Origin: Littorina saxatilis | Taxonomy: Eukaryota; Mollusca; Gastropoda; Littorinimorpha; Littorinidae | Length of the DNA stretch: 64,000 nucleotides | Direction: 5' to 3' | NCBI RefSeq assembly: GCF_037325665.1 | Contig: NC_090260.1 | Span: forward strand, 54,734,628-54,798,627 | Shown here: piece by piece, positions 25,361 to 36,900 of the stretch | Position numbering within the stretch: position 1 is the first letter of the stretch | Layout of the letters: each line of letters opens with the position of its first letter | Notes under the pieces: generated by a model | The model's input: the letters and a program-made list of their open reading frames with translations, nothing else | What the model was told of the DNA's origin: nothing | Databases searched by the model: none | Program-made: the position numbers and the translations under genes

Positions 25361-25368
25361 TATAAAAG
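25361..25368 (+). promoter_or_regulatory. Candidate TATA box
   Basis: GCGGTATAAAAGAGAG lies about 45 bases upstream of an ATG at 25412 that opens only a 17-codon frame (MGNRLDQSRQHSPESKS). It adjoins the inverted-repeat arm. A promoter role is plausible but the downstream coding frame is not convincing. Confidence 0.35.
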
Positions 25369-25412
25369 AGAGACATGCATTGATTCAAGGCACCCAACTC
25401 CAGTACTCTTCA

Positions 25413-25828
25413 TGGGCAACCGCTTAGATCAATCCCGACAACACAGTCCTGAATCAAAATCCTGAGCGACGAAACAAGAATTAAACTAAAACAGTATGCT
25501 GACAGTTTTGTTCATTTGCTATCGCTTTTAGAGCATTGATTGCTAAATCTGGTTCAACAGAACGAGGCTGTCCCATCTGTCGTCTGCTGCAGATATATAT
25601 GTCGTCTGCTGCAGATCTGTCGCTAAGCTAACTGATCAAGTTGACCAGCAACATGGAAATTGCGGTTAGAATAAAAGGTGGCGAAGAAGGTCGGATCTTG
25701 CTTGTGTTATTTTTTTCAATTTCAAAGTGAACAACGGTGTCTAGGTTTAGGTCATACAGGCAGATATATTTACAAGTTTTGACCTACATTGAATAGACCA
25801 GCAGAACAAAACTACTGCAGTACAGTAC
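25413..25828. other. Unassigned sequence
   Basis: No gene recognised beyond the short frame noted at the TATA box. GTCGTCTGCTGCAGAT occurs twice near 25580-25615. Confidence 0.35.
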
Positions 25829-25839
25829 AGATAACGTAC

Positions 25840-26146
25840 TTTTGTTTGTTTACTTGCTGAACGCCCAGTCCACCACGAAGGGTGATATCAGAGCGGTGCT
25901 GCTTGACATTTAACGTGCGCCACACACAAGACAGAAGTCGCAGCACAGGCTTTATGTCTCACCCAGTCACATTATTCTGACACCGGACCAACCAGTCCTA
26001 GCACTAACCCCATAATGCCAGACGCCATGCGGAGCAGCCACTAGATTGCCAGTTTTAAAGTCTTAGGTATGACCCGGCCGGGGTTCGAACCCATGACCTC
26101 CCGCTCACTGGGCGGACGCCTTACCACTAGGCCACCGTGTTGCGGT
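25840..26146 (-). mobile_element. tRNA-headed SINE, minus strand
   Basis: Target duplication AGATAACGTAC at 25829-25839 and 26147-26157. The minus strand opens with CACGGTGGCCTAGTGGTAAG (A box) and GGGTTCGAACCCCGG (B box), and ends in a (CAAA)n-type tail at the left. It is a different family from the two SINEs with ATTG tails. Confidence 0.85.
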
Positions 26147-26404
26147 AGATAACGTACAGGTCTAAGACTGAACGACAGACATTAAAGTAAGGCTCACCTA
26201 AATGACGATTGAAGAAGTAAGTAATCCAAATTTGAACACTAAAGCACAACAGAACAACCAGAATTGCACACGATAATGGCAGCACAACGAATTCAGTTCG
26301 GGCCGTGCTGGTTTGATCGTTGACCCAAGTCAGTTCGCATGCAGTGTTACTGTTTGGCTGTCATCGCGCTGTTCTGTTTCGGTTTTCACACGTGGATCCC
26401 TTAC

Positions 26405-26518
26405 ATATTCAGTCGTCGGGTTTAGGTGAGCCAAAGCTTCAATACTTCGCCTGTTGTAGACGTTAAACAATACAGCTTGGAAGTTGTATGTTGGCACTGA
26501 GAGTCGGTCGCGGTACAT
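26405..26518 (-). CDS. Possible first coding exon, unknown protein
   Basis: ATG at 26518 opens 38 codons (MYRDRLSVPTYNFQAVLFNV...), ending exactly at a donor GAATAT|GTAAGG. The composition is protein-like. The frame also continues past the donor for 24 codons before a stop, so this could be chance. Confidence 0.25.
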
Positions 26519-26564
26519 CGCTTTCTACTTTGTCCCGGTCTTGAGTTTAAACACCTAAGGCTGG

Positions 26565-29447
26565 CTACTTTCTTCTTTCTTAGTGGTATGTAGCCAACAT
26601 CAGCATGGTGATGAAACTGCCACTCTTGGGTGATGGTGGTTCCGGTCTATTGCTTGGTCAGAGGTGGAGTTTAGTTATGAAGAAGTTCAGGGGGGGGGGG
26701 AGGTTGGGGGCAGGGGGGGAGGGGGTGGTGGGTCAGTGGAGAGTTGCCAGCCTGGCCTGAAAGGATGCCAGGGATGGCGCTGTAGCAGTTTCTACAGGCA
26801 GGCGGTTCCACTCTGGAATGGTGCGCGGGAAGAATGTTTTCTGCCTGTAGGCTGTCCTAGAGTGGGGGATTTCGTAGGATAGAGCGTGGATCTGCCTAGT
26901 CGTGCACTTGGGTGGGCTTGGCTTTGGTGCGTGGTTGCTCTTCACTGCGACAAGGCCATGGTGGACTTTGTAGAAGGTTGTTAGTCTCGCTCGTCTCCGT
27001 CTGCTCTCAAGCGTAGGCCACTCAAGGTCTTCGAGCATGTTGTTGACGCTGGAAGTCTGGCGGAAGCGATGCGACACCCATCTGGCTGCTCTTCTTTGGA
27101 CCTTTTCGAGAGAGGTAATGTCTTCAGCGGTGTGTGTGTCCCATACTGGGCTGGCATACTCTAGGATGGGTCGTACTAGTGCCTTGTATGCAGCCGCCTT
27201 GGCCTTCTTGTTGCTGAGCTTGATGTTGCGTCTAGCAAAGCCAAGTGCTCTGTTCGCCTTGGTGGTGATGTTGGCGATGTGGGTGTTCCACTTCAGGTCT
27301 TTGGTCAGGGTGACGCCGAGGTACTTGGCCTGGGTCTCCTCCTGGAGTTTCTGACCATGGAGCTGGTACTCGTATGGTAGAGTGGTACGGCGTCGGGTCA
27401 TGTGTACGGTGGTGCATTTGGCAGGATGGAATGCCATCTTCCACTTCTGTTCCCAGGACGCCAGTCTGTCGAGGTCTGTTTGGAGGTTTTCTTGGTCCGC
27501 TGCTGTCTTGACGTCAGCATGGCACGCTGTGTCGTCGGCGAAAAGTCGCGCAGTCGAGGTCAGGTCTGACGGGAGATCGTTTATGTACAGCAGAAAAAGC
27601 GTCGGTCCGAGCACGGACCCTTGAGGAACGCCACTTTCCACTGGAGCTAGCTCTGAGATGGCCCCGTTGACGACGACGGACTGCTTCCTGTTGGTGAGGA
27701 AATCCTCGACCCAGGCGTTAACTTTACCACCTATGCCGTACTGACGGAGCTTATGCACGAGTAGACTGTGACTGACCTTGTCAAACACGCGGGAAAAATC
27801 CAGCACTAGAAGGTCCACCTGATGCCCTTGCTCAAGCGCGAACGAGGCCTCGTCGACAAACCCCAGCAGCTGGGTCTCGCATGATCTTCTCCGTCGGAAG
27901 CCGTGTTGTTCGCAGTAGGAGAGGATGGCGCTCACAATGATGTGTTCTAGGAGCTTGCAGGGGATAGATGTGAGGGAGATTGGTCGATAGTTCTCCGGCC
28001 TGTAACGCTCCCCTTTCTTGAAAACTGGCGTTACATGGGCTAGCTTCCAGTCTGCTGGTACCACGCCCGATTTGAGAGAGGCCTGGAACAATAGTGTTAG
28101 CGCCGGTGCAAGCTCCGTCGCTACCTCTTTCAGGACGCGGGGGCTTTGGGTTCAGGTTACGTAGGAGTTTTTCAACGCCTGGGGCCGTGATGATGATGTC
28201 TTCGAGTGGTGGTTGTTGTGGGCTGAGAGGGGGCATGGGGCAGCCGAGTTCAAAGTCTTCTACGCTGCGTTCTTCTTTGGTGCTGAAGGCAGATTCGAAC
28301 TGGCGGTTTAGTAGCTCTGCTTTCTCTTTGTCATCTGTGATCAGTTTCCCAGACTCCTTGAGCGCAGAGATGCCAGAGTACTCGTTTTGCTTGGACTTAA
28401 TGAAGGTCCAGAATTTCTTGTTGGGATAGGGTTTGTCATCACAGTCCTTGGTGATGAGTCCCTCCACGTAGCGCCAGTATTCTTTACTCAGCTGGCGCTG
28501 AATCAGACTCTTTAGGTCCTTGAATACTGGTTGGAGATCAGCTCTTCCTGTCTTTTTCATTAGTTTGTGAATCCGATCACGTATCTTGATCAGCTTTAGG
28601 GTCTTGTGGCTGATCCAGGGGGGGCTTCTCTTGGGGCCCAGTGTCTTCAGGGGGATGAACTGGTCGATCTGTTCATTCAGCCCTGTTTTGAGGTCTGACC
28701 AGATGGCTTCAGGGTCGTCCAGGTGTCCCGAGTGGGCGTCGAGGATGGAGGTGGTGAGTTTTTGGGTGGCAGAGCGAAGGCTGTCCCAGTCAGCCTTGCC
28801 GTAGCAGCGAACTTGGCGCGCCTTCTGTCGGACCCGTATGGGGTTTATCTGTAGTTCGGCATATACAATGTCATAATCTGAGATCCCAGGGACAATTTCG
28901 ATGCGTGGGAAGAGGCTGGGATGATTAGTCAATACTAGGACAAGGATATTCTCGCCCCTTGTGGGCACCTCAACGATCTGGTCCATTCCGACGTCAGCTA
29001 TAATGTCTTTGAAGTCGTTGTGTAAGCGAGGGGAGGCACAACTTTTCTTTAAACTCTTTGACTTCCAGTCCCATCCTGGGAAGTTGAAGTCGCCGCCTAG
29101 GACGATGATGGCGTTTGAGTTTGCGGCTAGTTTGACTGATGCCTCCATCTCCCTGAGGCTGCGTTCGTCCCCAACATCTGGTCGGTAGTAGCCTCCTACC
29201 AGTAGACCACGCCTCCCGCGTAATTTGACTTTAACCCACAGGATCTCGCAGTTGGTGTCTAGGCTGGGCTCTGCTGTACATGTAAAGGAGTCAGCAACAG
29301 CTATGAGTACTCCCCCGCCATTTCTGTTCCTGTCTTTCCTGTAGGTCTTGAAGTCAGGGGGTATGATCTCGCTGGACTCCACTTCAGGGATCAGCCACGT
29401 TTCTGTCCCAATAATGATGTCAGGTTTCAGACTCTGGGCGAGTCATC
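26565..29447 (-). mobile_element. 5'-truncated CR1/Jockey-like LINE
   Basis: On the minus strand the endonuclease frame runs from about 29447 (IIGTETWL) through NGGGVLIAVAD, GGDFNFPGWDW and ISDYDIVYAEL to about 28140. The reverse transcriptase frame follows to a stop near 26733, with YRPENYRPISLTSIPCKLLE, VLDFSRVFDKVSHSLL, GVPQGSVLGPTLFLLYINDL and the catalytic LFADDTACH. A single frame break joins the two near 28115-28145, within a run of C bases. The start of the endonuclease is missing, so the copy is 5'-truncated. A C-rich 3' UTR ends near 26565 in a GAAAG-type tail. Apart from the one break the frames are long and clean, so it is fairly young. Clade assignment is tentative. Confidence 0.8.
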
Positions 29448-29901
29448 TAACATCTAACACCTTACATCCTCTTCTCTTCCCCATATATCTTAACTGTTAA
29501 ACTGTATCTCCAACTTCTTTTCGTCTTCTTCTTTTTATTTTGATGCCACTCCCTCATTTGTCGCTGAACCCCGCAGTTTACTCGACTCGTATTCACACAA
29601 GCCCGTCTAGCAGACGACAGTTCGAACAGTCTTGAACAGCACGGTTGCAAGCAGATTCAGCTATCAATCGAGGCAATACACTTAAAGCCAAAGCAAATAA
29701 CCAAAATAATGAGAAAACCTAACGTTTGATTTGACTTCATGGTGACTCTTCTGATAATTTTTTTGGAGTTGGAATGGATCTCAACGGGTTCCCAGCTACG
29801 ACAACTTTTCCAGAGTTATGCACCGCAGGCATGCCTTCGACAATCGATGTCAGTTTCAGATTGAGTTTTCAAACTACCAGGTGACTGGGTTGTGTTTTGA
29901 T

Positions 29902-29903
<2 letters not shown>
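29448..29903. other. Unassigned sequence
   Basis: No gene or repeat recognised. Confidence 0.4.
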
Positions 29904-29974
<71 letters not shown>

Positions 29975-29997
29975 CCTCTCTTTCTCTCTCTCTCTAT
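29904..29997. repeat. (CT)n microsatellite
   Basis: About 94 bases of CT with a few substitutions near the right end. Confidence 0.95.
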
Positions 29998-30278
29998 ACC
30001 GGTTCTGTGTAGATGGCTGTCTGTGTAAAAATTAGGGAGTATCGTCCCTTGATCCCACTCGCGATACTCGTTGAACATGCCTTTGACCATGCAGTCGTTT
30101 CAGCCAGCGAAATATCTCGACTCCCCTCTTTGAATCCATGCAGAATGTGCATATCGTATGAAGTATTCTTTATTTTCTCAATATTGACGCATATAGGCCT
30201 GTAGCTAGACGTGATATCGATTTTGACACCACAACATATTTCAGTCGAATGTTGAAAAAAGGAGTCCATCTGTAAACT

Positions 30279-30458
30279 CTGAATATGCAGATGACATCTA
30301 TAAATTATCTAATTGTACTCTGAGATCAAAGACCGTGACCAAAGACAGGTGAGATCGAGACTCGATTGTGATGGATTATCCATATGGTAACCATTGATTA
30401 TCCAGAATAATCACCTCATCATCTAACAGAGACAAAGAGGCAGGTCATGGGATAAACA
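30279..30458 (-). repeat. Right arm of a distant inverted repeat
   Basis: Reverse-complement partner of 25131-25310, including GAGATCAAAGAC, GGTGAGATCGAGACTCG and AACAGAGACAAAGAGGC. Weaker similarity continues left to about 30180. Confidence 0.75.
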
Positions 30459-30575
30459 GGGATATTTTAAAATGACTTTCAAAATGTAAAAGCAGATAGC
30501 AGACCTTTTTATAAGCAATATGAATGACTGAATGTCCACATACAAGTCGAATGACGCCGTCCATTATGCTGACAA

Positions 30576-30674
30576 ATGGGAACTAGCTTTGCGCATGAAT
30601 TCATTGACATGAATTTCGACTGCGGAGGCTTTTGGCAAGCTGAAAACAGGCACGGGCAGGTTTTAGTGGAAAAA
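30576..30674 (+). CDS. Possible first coding exon, unknown protein
   Basis: ATG at 30576 opens 33 codons (MGTSFAHEFIDMNFDCGGFW...) ending at the donor GAAAAA|GTAAGT. There is no recognisable family or promoter, and no downstream exon was found. Confidence 0.25.
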
Positions 30675-30707
30675 GTAAGTGTTTTTAATGAAAACGTCGG
30701 AGTAATG

Positions 30708-30858
30708 GGATACATAGCTTACACACCTCGTCCTGAATATCTTGCATATTTTCCCTCCGGTCGATTTTCAGGTATTACCTCGCCAAAGGCTCGGTAATAC
30801 ATGAAAATCGACCCGAGGGAAATATCCAAGATAATCAGAACTCGGAGTGTGTAACCTA
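30708..30858. repeat. Foldback MITE-like element, ~150 bp
   Basis: Two arms of about 70 bases pair with few mismatches, from GATACATAGCTTACACACC to TTACACACTCCGAGTTCTG, around a 13-base loop near 30782. No coding capacity. Confidence 0.8.
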
Positions 30859-30916
30859 TATATATATCACCCCACCATCACAAACAGAAAACAGCAAGTT
30901 ATATCTAATTTCTTAC

Positions 30917-31030
30917 TTATTTCGTCTTCATTTGAGTCATCCTGATCCGTCTCCATATGGGTTTCAGTGTCCAAGTCTCCTTCACTTGACATGTTCTGTT
31001 TTGTGAGGGAAGTCAAAGGCTTGAAGAGAG
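30917..31030 (-). CDS. Candidate internal exon of an acidic host protein
   Basis: The acceptor CTATGTTACAG opens 37 uninterrupted codons: LFKPLTSLTKQNMSSEGDLD, then TETHMETDQDDSNEDEI. They end at the donor AATAA|GTAAGA. The strongly acidic, Ser-rich end looks like a disordered linker. The exon ends with one base of a codon and the Schlafen-like exon at 21905 begins with two, so they could be spliced in phase, but this is not shown. Confidence 0.4.
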
Positions 31031-31283
31031 CTGTAACATAGATAACGCACGTGTAGAGAGCATGAAATAAGCTCCAATTAATGTTACCATGTATTTATTG
31101 TATGTAGTCTGATAATTGTTGTGCTATTGTACGAGCGAAACAAGATATACACTACAATACGTTGGAGGAATTATACTTGTCTTTATTCTTCGAATTGTGG
31201 CACTGTTACATTGGCATCTATGGTTTGATCCAAGCAAGCTGATAATTGTTTAAATACAATCATACGGAAGCGTATTCCTTTTT

Positions 31284-32166
31284 ATATTTAGTCAAGTTTT
31301 GACTAAATATTTTAACATCGAGGGGGAATCGAAACGAGGGTCGTGGTGTATGTGCGTGTGTCTGTGTGTCTGTGTGTCTGTGTGTGTGTGTGTGTGTGTG
31401 TAGAGCGATTCAGACTAAACTACTGGACCGATCTTTATGAAATTTGACATGAGAGTTCCTGGGTATGAAATCCCCGAACGTTTTTTTCATTTTTTTGATA
31501 AATGTCTTTGATGACGTCATATCCGGCTTTTCGTGAAAGTTGAGGCGGCACTGTCACGCCCTCATTTTTCAACCAAATTGGTTGAAATTTTGGTCAAGTA
31601 ATCTTCGACGAAGCCCGGACTTCGGTATTGCATTTCAGCTTGGTGGCTTAAAAAATAATTAATGACTTTGGTCATTAAAAATCGGAAAATTGTAAAAAAA
31701 AATAAAAATTTATAAAACGATCCAAATTTACGTTTATCTTATTCTCCATCATTTGCTGATTCCAAAAACATATAAATATGTTATATTCTGATTAAAAACA
31801 AGCTCTGAAAATTAAATATATAAAAATTATTATCAAAATTAAATTGTCCAAATCAATTTAAAAACACTTTCATCTTATTCCTTGTCGGTTCCTGATTCCA
31901 AAAACATATAGATATGATATGTTTGGATTAAAAACACGCTCAGAAAGTTAAAACAAAGAGAGGTACAGAAAAGCGTGCTATCCTTCTTAGCGCAACTACT
32001 ACCCCGCTCTTCTTGTCAATTTCACTGCCTTTGTCATGAGCGGTGGACTGACGATGCTACGAGTATACGGTCTTGCTGAAAAATGGCATTGCGTTCAGTT
32101 TCATTCTGTGAGTTCGACAGCTACATGTACTTGACTAAATATTGTATTTTCGCCTTACGCGACTTG
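31284..32166 (-). repeat. ~850-bp family, copy D
   Basis: Complete reverse-orientation copy from TATTTAGTCAAGTTTTGAC to TTACGCGACTTG, with (GT)n at about 31355-31402. A long T-run follows its right end. Confidence 0.92.
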
Positions 32167-32899
32167 TTTTTTTTTTTTTTTTTTTAAACAGCTTTGAATA
32201 TATATAACAGCAAAAATAGTGATTGTAACGAACGAGCGAACGAACGAATGAATCTTATATTACAAGTATAAAGGCTTAATTCAAATCCCATAGTAATGGA
32301 ATTTGCAAAGTGATGTTTTTGAGTGTATCTTTACAGCTGGTGTAAGTCATGATTCCCTCCCTTTGTTTGTTTACCTTTTGTGTGTTATCATGGAGTAGTC
32401 TCCCTTGCTCCTCTGTTCGTTTGTTTTGGTTTATGAGACGTAAAATGTGTATCGTTACTCTGTAGTTCTTCTTTCTGTTCTGTCGTCTGTCTTCTTCTTT
32501 TTTTTCTGATATTTGTTCCTGAGGAAGACCCTAGTGGTCGAAACGTCGTGCTGTGTTATTCGTTTGGTCACCATTCATCAGTGAGGGGTCCTGATTTGGC
32601 CTATTATGGTCCGCTGGACCCGAAAAGCAACAGCTAACTAACTAACTATTCATCAGTGAGTACAGAATATGCTGGTCGTCATAAAATGCACATCAGGAGA
32701 TTTGTCTGGGGTTCTTCTACTTTTTATTTGTATGATTTATGCACTTTCCGATTATCCAAGTTTAGAGAATGTTGTAATTTACTGCACGGAAGCTGGTTCA
32801 GTGCCTTCTCTAGAGCCTTTATTTTTCTATCGCATTGTATGTAGAGTTTTGTTTAATTTTGATTGAAAGTTAAATGTCGTAGCATGTATTTCATGCATT
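32167..32899. other. Unassigned sequence with a hammerhead-like motif
   Basis: No gene recognised. CTGAGGA at 32519-32525, then GACC-CTAGT-GGTC and GAAAC to 32544, resembles a hammerhead ribozyme core and is a motif I associate with Penelope-like retroelement ends. Stem III and a cleavage site are not evident. Confidence 0.3.
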
Positions 32900-32904
32900 G
32901 GTTG

Positions 32905-33442
32905 TGTTAGGAAACGCTACCGTTGCTGAGCTTTGGTTCAGTTTTGTGTGTTGCGTGTAGTTGACTTATTTGTACTTTGTGGGAAAGTACCGATATATTT
33001 TGTAAACACAATATTTATGCTTGGACGAGAATGCAGGTGAACTTTCTAGTCCTGTCAAAACAAGTTGTTTACCATGCTGATTTAGTGTGAGTTCGTGGCG
33101 TTCGATCGGATTAAGGGCGTCGGCACCTTTTGATGTACGTCACAGAGAACGTCACCATTCTAGTCCATGGGCGGTTCGCATATAATGTAGTTGTATCGTG
33201 TTCGGTCTGGAATATTCTCGAGATTGAGTATTTACTATATATGCCAGCGCGATTTGAATGTTAAAAAAGCTTCTATTTGAGTTCTGCTAGATGTGCAGTT
33301 GTATGTATGTAATGCTAAATAAATCCTCGAACTCAATTTGACGAGTTGTTTTTCTGTTGCTGCGAAGACGGGCGACGTAGAATAAAAGAACACAACTATA
33401 CGGCATTTGAGAACTTGTGGCAATCTCAAGTGTCGTGTAACA
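32905..33442 (+). repeat. 5' LTR of the Gmr1-type element
   Basis: About 538 bases, TGTTAGGAAACG ... GTCGTGTAACA, nearly identical to 38649-39189. Confidence 0.95.
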
Positions 33443-33923
33443 ATTGGGGGCCAAGCCGGGATCTACGTTTAACGCCAAGGGTTTTCCAGCAACAAAGACA
33501 GTCAAGACAGTCACAGGAGGTAGCCATCAATCGGGTGTATCCTGAGGGATCAGTATTGAGACTACGGAACCGTGGATTCGGTGTGACTGGTGAAGAGTTT
33601 GGTAATCGCCGCAGCTCGGTACGGTGAGCGACGCCGGAGTGTATCGGGATTACAGAGGTTAGCTGCCGTTTGGACGAGACGGACTTCGTCGCGGAGCTAG
33701 TGCATTAATACTACGAAATACGACTGAGGTACGTCGCGTACGTATCGTGAGCAGAGTGCGCCGTCACGTTAGACGAGGAAGGTGGCAGCCTGCGTCTACG
33801 AAGGTGAACAGCGACGAGAGAAGCATCGGAGGTGCAGTAGAGACTGTGTTCTTTTAGAAGACTACATTCGTCTACGTTCGGGGCTGTGAAAGAATACAGA
33901 CGAACGCACCGGAAAAGACCAGA

Positions 33924-36900
33924 ATGGCTGAGTTCTGGGCAAAAGGAATTGAACTGGGACTAAAAGGCAAGCAGTTGACGGAGTTCGTCGAGTCCCAGAC
34001 ACGACTGCTGGCGCAGCGTGAAGAAAGACAAGCGCAGCGTGAGCGAGAAGAAAAAGAAAGACAAGCGCAGCGTGAGCGAGAAGAAAAAGAAAGACAAGCG
34101 CATCGTGAAGAAAGACAAGCGCAGCGTGAGCGTGAAGAACGACAAGCGCAGCGTGAGCGTGAAGAAAGAGAAAGAGAAGCACAGCGTGAAGAAAGGAAAA
34201 TGGAGCTGAAACGCGTAGAGCTCCAGATAGAAATGGAGACCAAGCGCTTAGAGCTCCAGACAGAAATGGTGCGTGTTCAAAATGAGCACGCGGCACCACG
34301 CCAAAGAGATAACCAGCAGCAAATGCTACACAGGGCACCGAAACTTCCAGCATTCGCTGACGGGAAGGACCAGATCGACTGCTACCTTGCAAGATTCGAG
34401 AGGTTCGCTGAGAGTGCTAGATGGCAGCGCGACGACTGGGCGATTCAACTCAGCGCACATTTGACTGGGGCAGCACTTGAGGTCTACACTAGACTCTCAA
34501 ACGATGACGCCAGAGACTATGATGTACTGAAGGAAGCTCTGTTGCGTTGCTACAACTTCACTGAAAGGGGCTACCGTCAACGCTTCCGCGAATGCCAGCC
34601 ATTGTCTGGAGAGACACCGAGCCAGTTTGTGGAGCGCCTGTCGTCATACCTGCAGAAGTGGGTGGAGTTATCAGGTGAAGAGCAGTCATACGAGAGTCTG
34701 CGGGACTTGATCGTGAAGGAGCAGTTCCTTAATGCCTGCCCGAAGGACCTGGCGACCCGCTTGGAAGAGCAAAAACTGCGGGGTTTGAAGGACATTACTG
34801 ATGCTGCTGAGCGTTATCTCATTGCTCATGGAAGGACCCTGGGGACGTCAAAGTCATCGAAACCTTTCCAGAAGAGCGGGAACCAGGGAAACCAACCTGC
34901 CAAGGGACAAACTGAGTCCGCACCATCATCCAATGAAGGGCAGAACATAACGTGTTTCCATTGCAATGCCAAGGGTCACCGAGTCGCCAACTGTCCCCAA
35001 AAGAAAAATAACGGACATGTCAATGACAAAGCGCAAGAACATCGACGGAGATATTACGACAACAAGAGGCAAATGAGTGGCTCGAACCAACAAGTATGTG
35101 CGAGCAGCGTCATACTCCCAAGGGCTGCCGAGCAAGTGGATACACCATCGGACGTGGAAGAATGTCTATCTGATGGCCAGCTTCTACTCGCCAATGGCAA
35201 GTCAATCTCTGTCGTCGCCAGCGCAGCTGTGTCAGTGTCGAACATGCCCGTGTCGAAGGGATTTGTTGAGAAGCAGGAAGTGACTGTTCTCAGAGATTCG
35301 GGCTGCAATGGGGTCATCGTCAAAGAGGATCTGGTGCCAACAGAGAAGTTCACTGGTGACTTCAAGTGGACGCTCATGGCTGACAGCAAATGCGTGAAGG
35401 CACCAGTGGCAAAGATCCAGATAGATACTCCATACTTCACCGGAGAAGTTGAGGCCGTCTGCCTGAAGAAGCCCTTGTACGATCTATTAATTGGGAACAT
35501 TGGGGGTGCGAGACGTCCTGATGACCCTGATTTCGAATGGAGAATGGGCTCAGCTCAGCCTGCTGCTGAGGAGGAAGACCCACTGCCATTCGCGAATGAA
35601 GATATCAGCGAACTGTTACGAGATGACAGAGCAACTGTGCATCGCCGCGACCAGCCGCAGGTTGTAAGCGCTGTGACGACCAGAGCCCAGGCGAAGAAGG
35701 ACAAAACAACTACGCCACTCAGGGTCACCAACAGTTCTGCAACTGCTGTCGTGGACAGGGATCAGCTGATTCAGCTACAGGAAGCTGATTTGACCTTGAC
35801 AAAGTACAGGAGTCGTCCTGTCAAGGAGATGACTAAGGGCGAAGGCACTGTGCAATTTGAAGTGAAGGCCAAGATCCTGTACAGAGTGTTCCAGCACGCG
35901 AGAGTCAACGGTGAGAAGCCATTACGTCAAGTTCTGGTGCCTCAACCACTTAGGCGCCAGGTGATGGAGGTGGCCCACGACTCTATTATGGGAGGTCACC
36001 TGGGGGTCAAGAAGACATCGGACAGAATCCAGGCTGCGTTTTACTGGCCAGGACTGCATGCAGATGTGACTCGATTCTGCCGATCGTGCGATATTTGCCA
36101 GAAAACCATACCTCGAGGAAGGGTCCCGAAAGTGCCGTTGCAGAAGATGCCTTTGATCGACCGACCTTTCAAGAGGGTGGCCATTGACCTCATCGGCGAG
36201 ATCAAACCGCCAAGTGAAGCGGGTCATCGTTGGGTACTGACCCTGGTAGACTATGCAACCAGGTACCCAGAAGCCGTGCCTCTGAAGAAAATTGACACCG
36301 AGACTGTTGCCGAGGCACTTGTGGACATTTTCAGCAGAATTGGGGTTCCTGAAGAGATCCTCACAGACCTGGGGACACAGTTTGTCTCTGAATGCATGGA
36401 AGAGGTCAACAGGCTGCTGAGCATTCGTCACTTGACTACGACACCTTATCACCCGATGTGCAATGGGCTGGTCGAAAAATTCAATGCGACGCTGAAGTCC
36501 ACGCTGAAGAAACTATGCAGTGAGCAGCCAAGGCAGTGGCATCGCTACATCAATGCCTTGCTATTTGCATACAGGGAGGTGCCACAAGAGTCCACTGGAT
36601 TCTCCCCGTTCGAGCTGATGTACGGGCGGACCGTGAGAGGCCCGATGCAGATACTAAAGGAATTGTGGACGAAAGATGTGGACACACCTGAAGTGAAGAA
36701 CAGTTACCAGTACGTGTTCGAGTTGCGAGAGAAACTGGAGGAGACTCTCGAGATTGCGAGAGAAAACTTGAGAAAGTCTCAGGATAGCGGAAAGCACTAC
36801 TACGACCGCAAAGCCGTAAACAGGAAGTTTACACCAGGTAACAAAGTGCTGATACTGCTTCCCACTGATCACAACAAACTACTGATGCAGTGGAAAGGCC

